From an uncultured Actinomycetes bacterium (GTDB lineage Bacteria > Actinomycetota > Coriobacteriia > Coriobacteriales > Atopobiaceae): 46,318 nucleotides of DNA. The position numbers and the translations under genes were made by a program. Of this stretch, positions 1 through 7,766 are shown piece after piece. The notes below the pieces were generated by a model, which had not been told where the DNA came from, made no database searches, and saw only the letters and a list, made by a program, of their open reading frames with translations. Every line of letters starts with the position of its first letter. Positions within the stretch are counted from its first letter, which is position 1. Where the stretch lies: assembly GCA_900314645.1 (NCBI GenBank), contig OMWB01000021.1:1-46318 (forward strand). Reading direction: 5' to 3'.

Positions 1-920
1 GCCCACTTCCAGATCTCGAGCACGCGCGCGTTGGGGCCTCCCGTGGGGAAGCGTCCCGGCTCGTGGCCCTTGTCCAGCCAGCAGTTGACGGCCATGGGGA
101 TGGGGTACTCGTCCTTGCCGGCCGAGGTGACGGCGTCCACATAGGCGGCCGTGTAGTAAGTCTGGAACATCTCCTCGGCTACCGGGCCAAAGACCTCCTC
201 CCACGTGCCCTCGGCAGCACCAGCTGCCAGCGCGGCAGCCACGTCTGCCGCCAGGCCATCCGCGTACTCGCGCATGAAGGCGACGAGCCCCGCCGGCACC
301 CGCTCGGCAAACAGGCGGTCCGCCTCGTCGCAGTGGTCGCGCGCGGCACCCATCAGGCCGCACTCGTTCTCCACCTGCACCAGCACCACGGTGCCGGCGC
401 CGCCGTCGTACTCGCGCAGGTGGGCCATCAGGCGCGCGAAGGCGTTCGAATCGGCCGTCAGCGTCTCCTCGCAGAAGGCCGAGAGCGTGCTGTACGGCAT
501 GTTGTAGAAGTTGGTGAGCGTGGTCTTGCGCTCGCCCTTTACGGGCTCCGCGCGCCAGAAGCGGTCAGGGTCAGAGCGTACCCACTCGGGCGCGTACATG
601 CACTGGCCGTTCTTCCAGGCACCAAACCAGAGCAAGCCGAGGTGGACGCCGCGCTCGCGCGCCTGGTCGATGAGGGCGTCCACGCCCGTGAAGTCGAAGG
701 TTCCCTCCTCGGTCTCCACCAGCTCCCAGGTCACGGCCACCAGCAGCGTATTTATGCCCAGCTCGTCGGCCCTGTCCCAGGCGCGCGACATCCAGGCGAG
801 GCTCGATCCGGTTGAGTTGTGCGTCTCGCCAGCGCGCATCAGAAAGGGCTTTCCGCCCACCAGCAGCGTGGCGTTGCCGTCAATGGTCTCAATGTGCGGG
901 AAGCTGTTGTTCTCGATCAT
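1..920 (-). CDS. GH35 (DUF5597-type) beta-galactosidase, 3' end outside window
   Basis: Reads on the minus strand from ATG at 920 to the window edge (about 306 codons, no stop reached). The start follows a GAAAGGG-type ribosome binding site. Visible landmarks typical of this GH35 branch are an N-terminal GKPFLMRAGETHNS segment, the VTWELVETEEGTFDFTGVD strand, the LLWFGAWKNG and YAPEWV motifs, and QVENECG near residue 185, whose Glu is the expected acid/base. The nucleophile was not identified. The family releases terminal beta-galactose from oligosaccharides. No signal peptide is seen, so it probably acts in the cytoplasm on imported sugar. Its neighbour is divergent. Substrate is inferred from family only. 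Confidence 0.8.
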   Translation of the reverse strand, partial: MIENNSFPHIETIDGNATLLVGGKPFLMRAGETHNSTGSSLAWMSRAWDRADELGINTLLVAVTWELVETEEGTFDFTGVDALIDQARERGVHLGLLWFGAWKNGQCMYAPEWVRSDPDRFWRAEPVKGERKTTLTNFYNMPYSTLSAFCEETLTADSNAFARLMAHLREYDGGAGTVVLVQVENECGLMGAARDHCDEADRLFAERVPAGLVAFMREYADGLAADVAAALAAGAAEGTWEEVFGPVAEEMFQTYYTAAYVDAVTSAGKDEYPIPMAVNCWLDKGHEPGRFPTGGPNARVLEIWKW

Positions 921-1283
921 GATCTGCCCTTTCAACTGGCGTTTGTTCTTCTTTCCTTACGATACCGATTTGAGCCGCTCACGAAAAGCTGGCGCCAAGG
1001 TGGTTCAACTGTTGGACACCTCTTAGACAGCATCGGCATCAAGCGGCTCGTTCAAGGCGTATAGGGCCACAGAGCGGGCAAAGAGCAACCGAGTGAAAGG
1101 CTCTGTCCGCTTTCGCCTGACGATCAGAATTACCGACCACAGCCTCTCTTGCCAACAAAATCCCAGTTGGCGAGGAGGGCGATTGCCCTTGGTCGGTAAT
1201 TCTGGCTTGTGCGCCGATGCGCGTGGTGGCTTTGGTGGATAATCTGCCTCATGCATGGGAGTGCATTCGAGGGGAGAGAGACC
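921..1283. other. Intergenic region between divergent genes
   Basis: 363 bases without a convincing gene. It must carry divergent promoters for the GH35 gene (-) and the flavoprotein gene (+). It also carries the first copy of the 80-bp palindromic element (1126-1205). Open frames across it on the minus strand only mirror neighbouring genes. I see no RNA gene. Confidence 0.6.
1126..1205 (-). repeat. 80-bp palindromic element, copy 1 (inverted orientation)
   Basis: Outer arms CAGAATTACCGACC and GGTCGGTAATTCTG pair perfectly. An inner segment CAACTGGGATTTTGTTG (read on the minus strand) matches the centre of the copies at 7660-7737 and 8966-9045, which read in the opposite orientation. The interior is more diverged than between those two copies. 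It looks like a REP/MITE-like non-coding element. No target-site duplication is evident. Confidence 0.8.
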
Positions 1284-1919
1284 ATGGGAAAGCACATCGT
1301 CGTCGTAAATGCAGGGCCGCGTAAGGGCTGGAACACGGATACGCTGTTGACTGAGGCCGCTGCCGGTGCCGAGGAGGCTGGCGCCACGATCGAGCGTTTC
1401 GACCTGTTTCGCCTCGAGCGCTATACCGGCTGCATCTCGTGCTTTGGCTGCAAACGCGAGAAAAATGCAGGCCACTGCGTGTGCCGCGACGGGCTTACCC
1501 CCGTGCTCGATGCTATCCGCGAAGCCGACGGGCTCATCATTGGCTCTCCCAACTACTTGGGCGAGATGACGGCATCCTTCCGCGCGCTGTACGAGCGGCT
1601 CGTTTTCCAGAACCTTACCTACAACAAGGAGCGTCCGTGCTGCAACGAGCGGCCCATCCCGGTCCTGCTCATCATGACGAGCAACGCTCCCGACATCGCC
1701 TATACGGGCTTGGTCCACAACTACAAGCAGACGCTCTCGCGGTTCATCGGCCCCACCAAGACGTTTGTGGCGGGCAATACGCTGCAGCTCAAGGACTATG
1801 ACAAGACCGATTGGCCGTGGACGATGTTTGACCCCGAGGCTAAGCAGCGTCACCATGACAAGGCCTTTCCCAAGGCATGTTGCAAGGCGCATCAGCTGGG
1901 TTTCGAGCTGGCACAGTAG
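1284..1919 (+). CDS. Flavodoxin-fold NAD(P)H-dependent oxidoreductase
   Basis: 211 aa. ATG at 1284 follows GGGGAGAGAG. A longer in-frame upstream extension is ignored because it lacks a ribosome binding site and reads into the intergenic element. The N terminus KHIVVVNAGPRKGWNTDTLL is the phosphate-binding loop region of the NADPH-dependent FMN reductase/iron-sulfur flavoprotein family. Around residue 50 comes CISCFGCK, with two further cysteines soon after (CVCRDG), then IREADGLIIGSPNYLGEMTA, which contacts FMN. The likely role is FMN-dependent electron transfer or quinone/xenobiotic reduction in the cytosol. Whether the cysteines hold a cluster is unknown, since the spacing is not a classic ferredoxin pattern. 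It is followed by a hairpin at 1931-1957. Confidence 0.8.
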   Translation: MGKHIVVVNAGPRKGWNTDTLLTEAAAGAEEAGATIERFDLFRLERYTGCISCFGCKREKNAGHCVCRDGLTPVLDAIREADGLIIGSPNYLGEMTASFRALYERLVFQNLTYNKERPCCNERPIPVLLIMTSNAPDIAYTGLVHNYKQTLSRFIGPTKTFVAGNTLQLKDYDKTDWPWTMFDPEAKQRHHDKAFPKACCKAHQLGFELAQ

Positions 1920-1930
1920 GCAGGACGTGC

Positions 1931-1957
1931 CACCACAGGGGTCCGACCCTCGTGGTG
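1931..1957. terminator. Hairpin with GGTCCGACC apex, copy 1
   Basis: CACCAC pairs with GTGGTG around a GGGGTCCGACCCTC apex (one bulge, one G-T pair). It lies between the flavoprotein stop (1919) and the phosphatase start (1987). It probably ends or attenuates transcription, though there is no strong T-run. It belongs to the GGTCCGACC hairpin family of this window. Confidence 0.5.
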
Positions 1958-1986
1958 TGGTTAGGTGCATTGTTGATGGGAGATCC

Positions 1987-3408
1987 ATGGGTCAGAACAG
2001 CCATATGCGTGCGATAGGCGTCATGCTCGTCGTCGTGTTCATCTCTTGTGCGATTACCCTTGGGACGCTGGGCTGTTCGGCTGCTGGCCAGCAAACCGCC
2101 ACGCAGGAAGCGGCGGCGCCAGAAGCCAACGTCACAGAGACCGCCGAAACAACCGACGGGTTTTACCGTCCCGGTGACGCATACCGGCTGGAGCAGGTTG
2201 TAGTGCTCAGCCGTCACAACATCCGCTCGCCGATGTCAGGCTCGGGCTCTACCCTCGCCGTTGCAACGCCGCACGAGTGGTTTGCGTGGACGTCCAACCC
2301 CAGCGAACTCTCCCTTCGCGGAGGCGCGCTGGAGACGATGATGGGGCAGTACTTCCGCCAATGGTTCGAAGCCGAGGAGCTCATTCCTGAGAACTATCAG
2401 CCCACCCCCGATGAGGTGCGCTTTTATGCGAACGCGAAGCAGCGCACCATCGCCACCAGCCAGTACTTCTCAAGCGGTATGCTCCCCGTGGCCAACGTGC
2501 CCATAGAGACCCACGCCGCGTACGACACCATGGACCCCGTCTTCACGCCGCAGATCACCTTCCTCAGCGATTCGTACGAAGCTGCCGCAATGGAGGAGAT
2601 TGCCTCCAGGTACGGCGGTGGGAGCGTGAGCGGCATCGGTTCCGACCTTGCCGAGCCATATGCCACCCTCGCCGATATCGTTGACTACACGGAGTCCGCG
2701 GGATACCAGGACGGCACCCTCTCCGACTTCGATACGAGCGACACGCAGCTCGACCTCGCGCTAGAAAAGGAACCTGCGGTCTCGGGATCAATCAGGCTGG
2801 GGTTGCAGCTGGTGGACGCGCTCATGCTGCAGTACTACGAGGAGCCCGACCCCTTGGCGGCAACCTTTGGACACGAAGTCTCTGACGAGCAGTGGGCTCA
2901 GCTTGACCAGATCAGGGAGGCCTATAACGATGCTGCCTTCGGCTCTCCGATGGTGTCCGTCAACGTCGCGCATCCGCTCCTGCAGGAGATCGCCAGTGAG
3001 CTGGACACCGATGGTCGGGTGTTCTCGTTCCTGTGCGGCCATGACTCAAACATCGCGAGCGTGACCGCGGCGCTCGGCGTGGAAGACTACCGCGTTCCCA
3101 ACGCCATCGAGACCAAGACGCCTATCGGGGCCAAGCTCGTGTTCGAGCGCTGGTCTGACGGCGCGGGTCAGCAGTATGCGCGGCTGCGCCTTGTGTACAA
3201 CAGCGTTGACCAACTGAGGAATCTCTCGCTGTTGTCTGCGGAGAACCCGCCTATGTCGTTTGACCTGTCAGTGGAGGGGCTCACCAAAAATGAAGACGGG
3301 CTCTATGCGTATGCTGACCTGCGCGCACGGATTCAGGAATCGATAGAGGCCTACGACCAACTGATGGACGAGTATCCCGATCTGGAGGTTCTCCCCGAGG
3401 CGGCCTAG
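1987..3408 (+). CDS. Histidine-type acid phosphatase lipoprotein (phytase family)
   Basis: 473 aa from ATG 1987, after GGGAGA (Met7 is an alternative). A hydrophobic N terminus ends in a lipobox, TLGC, with Cys30 as the lipidation site, so the protein is anchored outside the membrane. The catalytic histidine motif is VVVLSRHNIRSP (about residue 75), the variant of RHGxRxP common in bacterial histidine-type phosphatases. The proton-donor HD motif is FLCGHDSN (about residue 350). The family removes phosphate from organic monoesters such as phytate or sugar phosphates; the substrate cannot be told from sequence. It is probably used for phosphate or sugar-phosphate scavenging. It stands alone between two hairpin/intergenic segments. 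Confidence 0.88.
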   Translation: MGQNSHMRAIGVMLVVVFISCAITLGTLGCSAAGQQTATQEAAAPEANVTETAETTDGFYRPGDAYRLEQVVVLSRHNIRSPMSGSGSTLAVATPHEWFAWTSNPSELSLRGGALETMMGQYFRQWFEAEELIPENYQPTPDEVRFYANAKQRTIATSQYFSSGMLPVANVPIETHAAYDTMDPVFTPQITFLSDSYEAAAMEEIASRYGGGSVSGIGSDLAEPYATLADIVDYTESAGYQDGTLSDFDTSDTQLDLALEKEPAVSGSIRLGLQLVDALMLQYYEEPDPLAATFGHEVSDEQWAQLDQIREAYNDAAFGSPMVSVNVAHPLLQEIASELDTDGRVFSFLCGHDSNIASVTAALGVEDYRVPNAIETKTPIGAKLVFERWSDGAGQQYARLRLVYNSVDQLRNLSLLSAENPPMSFDLSVEGLTKNEDGLYAYADLRARIQESIEAYDQLMDEYPDLEVLPEAA

Positions 3409-3549
3409 GCCGTGACGGCCACATCATCACCTGCCCGTTTAGTTTCGTTGCTCTCAATCGGTAAGAATTGGGCAGGTCATCTGCCACTAGGAGGCATGGC
3501 TAGGTACAATCGAGGAGTCTGTTTCGTCGCGGTTTGATCGGAGTGACGC

Positions 3550-4275
3550 ATGGTTCTCTTAGTTGTCGCTTTTATCGCAAGCTTGTTGCCCGCCATCGGC
3601 CTCTTTCTGTGGCTGCGAGAGTATGAGGAAGACGCCGAGTTCAAAGGCATCTGCAATAGGGGGCTTCTCCAGGGTGTGCTGACGATTTTTCCGGTCGTCG
3701 GCTGCTCGCTTGTCTTTGCCCTCATCGAGTTTGGCCTGAGTCGGCTCGGACTCTCTGGCATCCCAAAGACTGCGTATCACAACTTCATCGTGCTTGCGCT
3801 CTCAGAGGAGCTGTGCAAGTGCTTCATGTTCCACAGGCTGCTCGCGAAGTACCAGCGTGCGTGGTCTTGGGCTGACTACGTCATCCTCATGACCCTCGTG
3901 GGCATCGGCTTCGGCCTTGCAGAGGATATTCCTTATGCCATCGGGGCTGGCCCGATCGTGATGTTGGTGCGCGGTGTTACCTGCATGCATGGCGGCTACG
4001 GCTTTATCATGGGCTACTTCTTGGGCAAGAGCAAAAAGACCGGCGACAAGAAGTGGTTTGCACTTGGCGTATTGCTGCCGTGGCTGCTGCACGGTGCGTA
4101 TGACTTTGGCCTGAGCGAGGAGTTTGCCGCGCTGGGAGACCTCACGCCGTTCCTGTCTGTCTCGTTGGCGGCGTTTGCGGTTGTGACACTCGTCATCCTC
4201 ATTGTTTTCTTTTTCAAGCACAAGAATGACGAGCAGTTCAGGATACCTATGGTGCAGGAGACCGACATCGCCTAG
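3550..4275 (+). CDS. PrsW family intramembrane protease
   Basis: 241 aa, with about seven hydrophobic segments. PrsW-family signatures are seen in order: SEELCK (EExxK) near residue 83, GIGFGLAED near 120, a GVTCMHGGYGFIMGYFLG helix near 145, and HGAYDF (HxxxD) near 187. In Bacillus, PrsW makes the first cut in an anti-sigma factor and so triggers envelope-stress regulation. Here no sigma/anti-sigma pair is adjacent, so the substrate is unknown. The C terminus is a charged cytosolic tail after a last membrane helix. The gene is monocistronic by spacing (about 140 bases upstream, 205 downstream). Confidence 0.85.
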   Translation: MVLLVVAFIASLLPAIGLFLWLREYEEDAEFKGICNRGLLQGVLTIFPVVGCSLVFALIEFGLSRLGLSGIPKTAYHNFIVLALSEELCKCFMFHRLLAKYQRAWSWADYVILMTLVGIGFGLAEDIPYAIGAGPIVMLVRGVTCMHGGYGFIMGYFLGKSKKTGDKKWFALGVLLPWLLHGAYDFGLSEEFAALGDLTPFLSVSLAAFAVVTLVILIVFFFKHKNDEQFRIPMVQETDIA

Positions 4276-4350
4276 AGCCCCTCAGTAACGCTTGGCATTA
4301 GTCCTTCTTATGGAAGGTGCAATTCGAATGCGGGATAGCGGAGTATAGCC

Positions 4351-4387
4351 ATGCCATTCCCTTATGCAATGAATGAGGCATAGGCAT
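4351..4387. promoter_or_regulatory. Possible operator upstream of flavodoxin/TetR pair
   Basis: An imperfect dyad with half-sites ATGCC and GGCAT about 37 bp apart and inner ATTC/GAAT blocks. It lies about 95 bp upstream of the flavodoxin start and is a candidate site for the TetR regulator encoded in the same transcript. The symmetry is weak, so this is a suggestion only. Confidence 0.2.
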
Positions 4388-4480
4388 TGGCGCTCCGTTC
4401 ACTTTGCTATGACAATGGAAGGCGACAAGCTTTTCGGCAGAGATTACTATGACTGGTAAGGTCTCATATAAGGAGGAGTC

Positions 4481-4960
4481 ATGGGAAAGACTCTGGTTGC
4501 GTATTTCAGTGCGAGTGGTACGACGGCACGGGTGGCCAAGGACCTTGCGTCTGCGGTTGGTGCAGACCTGTTCGAGATCGCCCCGCAGACTCCCTACACA
4601 AGGGCAGATCTCAACTGGCGGGACAAGTCCAGCCGCTCTTCGGTTGAGATGAACGACGAAGCGTCACGTCCAGCCATCTCAGGTACGGTTGCTGACATGG
4701 CCGCCTATGACACGGTGTTCGTGGGCTTCCCCGTGTGGTGGTACGTTGAGCCGCGCATCATCGACACCTTCCTTGAGGCGTACGACTTCTCGGGCAAGAC
4801 CATCGTCCCGTTTGCGACAAGCGGTGGCAGCGGCGTTGGTGGCGCGGCGCAGCATATGCAGGCGCTGGTGCCGGGTGCCAAGGTAGTTGCCGGCGGGCTG
4901 CTCAACGGCCGTCCGTCTGCGGTAAAGCTTGCCTCGTGGGCTGAGGGCGCGCTGCGTTAG
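4481..4960 (+). CDS. Flavodoxin
   Basis: 159 aa. ATG at 4481 follows a strong AAGGAGGA site. The FMN phosphate loop is at the N terminus (TLVAYFSASGTTARVAK, residues 4-20), then DTVFVGFPVWWYVEPR (about 77-92), where the tryptophan/tyrosine pair would stack on FMN, and FATSGGSGVGGA (about 109-120). It is a short-chain flavodoxin-like protein of the type often annotated as flavodoxin_4. It should carry electrons or reduce quinones in the cytosol. It is co-transcribed with the TetR gene, whose start lies only 2 bases after its stop, so its level is probably controlled by that regulator. Confidence 0.88.
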   Translation: MGKTLVAYFSASGTTARVAKDLASAVGADLFEIAPQTPYTRADLNWRDKSSRSSVEMNDEASRPAISGTVADMAAYDTVFVGFPVWWYVEPRIIDTFLEAYDFSGKTIVPFATSGGSGVGGAAQHMQALVPGAKVVAGGLLNGRPSAVKLASWAEGALR

Positions 4961-4962
4961 TC

Positions 4963-5541
4963 ATGGCTATAGACGTTGAGAGTATCGTCATAGATGCGCT
5001 GCTTACGCTGGTAGAGGATGAGGGCGTGCCGCTTCAGCGCGTGACGGTCAAGCAGTTGCTTGAGCGCTCGGGCGTGAGTAGACAGACCTTCTATAACCAT
5101 TTCCTGGATAAGAGCGACCTCATTTGCCAGGTGTACGAGCAGCGCATGGTGCGGGCCTTCAGTGGGACGCCCACCGGCTTTGCGTATCGAGACGAGCTCG
5201 AGCGCTCGCTTGCACGCATGCGCGAGCATGGCACGTTCATGCGGCAGGCAGCCGCGATGGATGACCAAAACAACCTCTCTGAGCACGCTATGAAGCGCGC
5301 CCAAGAGTTTGACCTGGCCTGGCATCAGAGCCTCTGGGGTGATGATCCCATGCCTGAGGAGCTTCGCCTTGCCACCGTCTACCACGCTATGGCTTCGGTA
5401 CAGATGGCGCTCTCGTGGATCGTCTCTGGCTTTCCTGCGCCGGAGCGTGAGCTGGCAACGATCATCACGCGGATGCGCGGCATTGGTATGGAGCGCCTCT
5501 TCGAAGGGGCGCGCACGCCAGGAAACCCGTACGCGTTTTAG
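4963..5541 (+). CDS. TetR/AcrR family transcriptional regulator
   Basis: 192 aa. The N-terminal helix-turn-helix is clear: VTVKQLLERSGVSRQTFYNHF (about residues 28-48), followed by the usual DKSDLI. The ligand-binding part is divergent, and the overall look is of the DhaS-like group. It sits directly behind the flavodoxin gene and most likely represses its own operon until an oxidant or xenobiotic binds. The inducer is unknown. A strong terminator hairpin follows at 5573-5604. Confidence 0.88.
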   Translation: MAIDVESIVIDALLTLVEDEGVPLQRVTVKQLLERSGVSRQTFYNHFLDKSDLICQVYEQRMVRAFSGTPTGFAYRDELERSLARMREHGTFMRQAAAMDDQNNLSEHAMKRAQEFDLAWHQSLWGDDPMPEELRLATVYHAMASVQMALSWIVSGFPAPERELATIITRMRGIGMERLFEGARTPGNPYAF

Positions 5542-5572
5542 CCCATTCGCAAGAATAGGAAGTAGACGATTT

Positions 5573-5604
5573 CGGCCCTTCGTCAACTTGTGGACGAAGG
5601 GCCG
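5573..5604 (+). terminator. Terminator after flavodoxin-TetR operon
   Basis: Perfect 12-bp stem CGGCCCTTCGTC / GACGAAGGGCCG with an 8-base loop, 31 bases after the TetR stop. The downstream sequence CTTTCG gives only a short T-run. Confidence 0.75.
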
Positions 5605-5674
5605 CTTTCGTGCATGGAACGTCGCCGACGCGGTTTGTAAAATGCCATCAAGCCCACAACAAAGGAGGTATCTC

Positions 5675-6501
5675 ATGAGCGTTCAGATTCGTCGTAGTGC
5701 ATCTGGTCAGGCCATGCCGAGGGAGACGGTCGCCCTGCCGCTCGAGGCCTTTGGTCCCAGCGACACCACCACCGTCTATTGGCTGGGCAACGCGGGCTTC
5801 CTGCTCAACAGCCGCGGCACCACTATCATGTGCGATCCGCTGCTCGTGGGCTTTGACATGCCCGTTCTGGTCGAGCCGCCCATCCTCCCCGAGGACGTCC
5901 CCGCCTTTGATGCGCTGCTCTACACCCACATCGACAACGACCACTTTGCCCGCCAGACGCTCGCTGGCCTCAAGGACAAGGCCGCGAGGTCCACGCAACC
6001 CATTACGTTGCTCAGGTTGCGCGCGACGAGGAGCATGTGACCGGCGCCACTGGCCACGACATTGGCGAGCGCTTCTGCATCGGCAACGTGGACGTGACGC
6101 TCACCCCCACATGGCACAACTGGCAGGACCACATGACCAGCGAGAAGTACCAGCACCGTCGTTGGGAGCGCAAGGAGTACTGCGGCTACTGGTTTGACAC
6201 GCCCGACGGCTCCATCTGGCTGCCCAGCGACAGCCGTCCGCTGCCCGAGTTCCTGGAGTGGGAGAAGGCTCCCGACATGATGCTCTTCGACTTTGCGGAC
6301 AACATCTGGCACATCACCTTTGCTGGCGCCGTCGAGCTGGCCAACAAGTATCCCGAGTCTGAGCTGCTGCTCATTCACTGGGGCTGCGTGGACGCTCCCA
6401 ACTACACGCCGTTCAACGGCGATCCCGAGCGTCTCGAGGCTTCCATCAAGAACCCGGAGCGCATCCACGCGCTTGCGCTCGGCGAGGGCCTGTCGCTGTA
6501 A
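5675..6501 (+). pseudogene. Metallo-beta-lactamase-fold (UlaG-like) hydrolase, frameshifted
   Basis: The start ATG 5675 has an excellent AAAGGAGG site. The first part (about 103 codons) has the metal-binding signature LLYTHIDNDHF (THxDxDH), preceded by VYWLGNAGFLL as in UlaG-like hydrolases. Around 5981-5990 homology moves to another frame (minus one: one base lost, or two gained). Reading then continues EVHATHYVAQVARDEEHVTG and on to a normal end at 6501, with WLPSDSRPLPEF and LLIHWG as expected. In the original frame a TGA appears at 6038-6040. Intact, the protein would be about 275 aa. Either the gene is inactivated or the assembly has a one-base error. The next gene is also broken. Confidence 0.85.
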
Positions 6502-6535
6502 GGCGGACCACCGGCAACGCATCAAGTTCGCAACC

Positions 6536-6570
6536 AACCGGACCAGAAGGTCGGACCTTCTGGTCCGGTT
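6536..6570. terminator. Perfect hairpin with GGTCGGACC apex, copy 2
   Basis: 16-bp perfect stem beginning AACCGGACCAGAAGGT with a 3-base loop (CGG). The apex is the reverse complement of GGTCCGACC. The 11 bases GCAACCAACCG at its left flank recur at the hairpin at 7604-7637. It lies between the two broken genes. Confidence 0.7.
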
Positions 6571-6589
6571 CTCAAAAGAGGGAGTCACA

Positions 6590-7579
6590 ATGCAGTACAC
6601 CACCATCGGACGCACGGACATCAAGGTTAGTTGTTTCTGCCTGGGCTGCATGGGCTTTGGTGAGGTGCGCGAGGGCGCCCTGCACAAGTGGACGCTGGGC
6701 CCGGATGACACCAAGGCGATCATCAAGCAGACCCTTGCTACCGGCATCAACTTCTTTGACACCGTCATGGCCTACTCCTTTGGCACGAGCGAGGAGTACG
6801 TGGGCCAGGCTTTGCGCGAGCTCGCCCCACGTGATTAGTGGGTTATTGCCACCAAGTACAGCCCGCGTCCTGCCTCGATGATCGACCCCGCCGTGAGCGG
6901 TGCGGAGTGGATTCGTACCTGCATTGACAACAGCCTCCATCGCCTCGGCGTGGATACCATCGACCTGTACTACATGCACAGCTGGGACTATGGCACGCCT
7001 ATCGAGGAGTCGTTCGAGGCACTGAACGAGGCCGTGATTGCCGGCAAGGTACGGGCGCTGGGTGTCTCCAACTGCCATCCGTACCAGCTTGCACGCGCCA
7101 ACGACATCGCCGCGGCACATGGCTGGGCGCGTTTCGAGGCAATCCAGAGCCACATGAACCTCATCTTCCGTGAGGACGAGCGCGAGCTTCTGCAGCTGTG
7201 CGCTGAGGATGGCATCTCCACCATGCCGTACAGCGCGCTCGCCGCCGGTCGCCTCTCGCGCAAGCCGGGCGAGACGAGCAAGCGCCTTGAGCTAGACACC
7301 TTTGCCAAGGGTAAGTACGACGCCACGGCCGAGCAGGACGGCGTCATCATCGAGCGCGTGGCTGAGATGGCCGAAAAGTACGAGACGTCCATGACGGCCG
7401 TCGCGCTGGCGTGGCTGCTCACCAAGGTGACGAGCCCGGTGGTGGGTGCCACCAAGCCGCATCACCTTGAGGGCCCGGCTGCCGCTGCCGACCTTGTGCT
7501 CGCGGCCGACGACATCGCGTATCTGGAGGAGCCCTACGTGCCGCACGCCCTCGTGGGTGTCATGGCTCAGCGCAGGTAG
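6590..7579 (+). pseudogene. Aldo/keto reductase with in-frame amber stop
   Basis: ATG 6590 follows GAGGGAG. The frame encodes an aldo/keto reductase similar to the YajO/voltage-channel-beta-subunit group: TTIGRTDIKVSCFCLGCMGFG, then FFDTVMAYSFGTSEEYVG (catalytic Asp/Tyr), IATKYSP (Lys), YMHSWD (His), GVSNC and, at the end, TSPVVGATKPHHLE. Codon 83 is TAG (6836-6838), exactly where relatives have a Glu or similar residue (RDxWVIATKY), so a single GAG-to-TAG change is the simplest explanation. After it the same frame stays open to 7579. Full length would be 329 aa. The sequence is otherwise undamaged, so the mutation is recent or the stop is a sequencing error. Confidence 0.88.
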
Positions 7580-7603
7580 CAGTCACATCACCTTTGCAAC
7601 CAA

Positions 7604-7637
7604 CCGCACCCCGAGGGTCCGACCCCTCGTGGTGCGG
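7604..7637. terminator. Hairpin with GGTCCGACC apex, copy 3
   Basis: CCGCACC pairs with GGTGCGG, followed inward by CGAGGG/CCCTCG around the GGTCCGACC core (7616-7624), with one mismatch. It follows the aldo/keto reductase. The left flank GCAACCAACCG is shared with copy 2. Confidence 0.55.
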
Positions 7638-7659
7638 CATCCCAAACGCTCCCTGAACT

Positions 7660-7737
7660 AGAATTACCGACCAAGGGACTATTGCGTTTTAGTCAACTGG
7701 GCTTTTGTTGAGCGAGCATCCCCTGGTCGGTAATTCT
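7660..7737 (+). repeat. 80-bp palindromic element, copy 2
   Basis: Termini AGAATTACCGACC / GGTCGGTAATTCT are perfectly inverted, with the centre CAACTGGGCTTTTGTTG. It is about 93% identical to copy 3 (8966-9045; five differences in the 76-bp core) and in the same orientation. The two copies bracket the nuclease-like gene. Confidence 0.85.
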
Positions 7738-7766
7738 GGCTGAAGAGGAGTGAGGGGAAGCCGTAC

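Noticed and set aside
5981..5990. Programmed frameshifting
   Set aside because: No slippery heptamer or downstream pseudoknot that I can see. A base deletion explains it.
6836..6838. Readthrough or special amino acid at the amber codon
   Set aside because: No supporting element is seen, the codon replaces an ordinary residue, and the neighbouring gene is also broken, so mutation is simpler.
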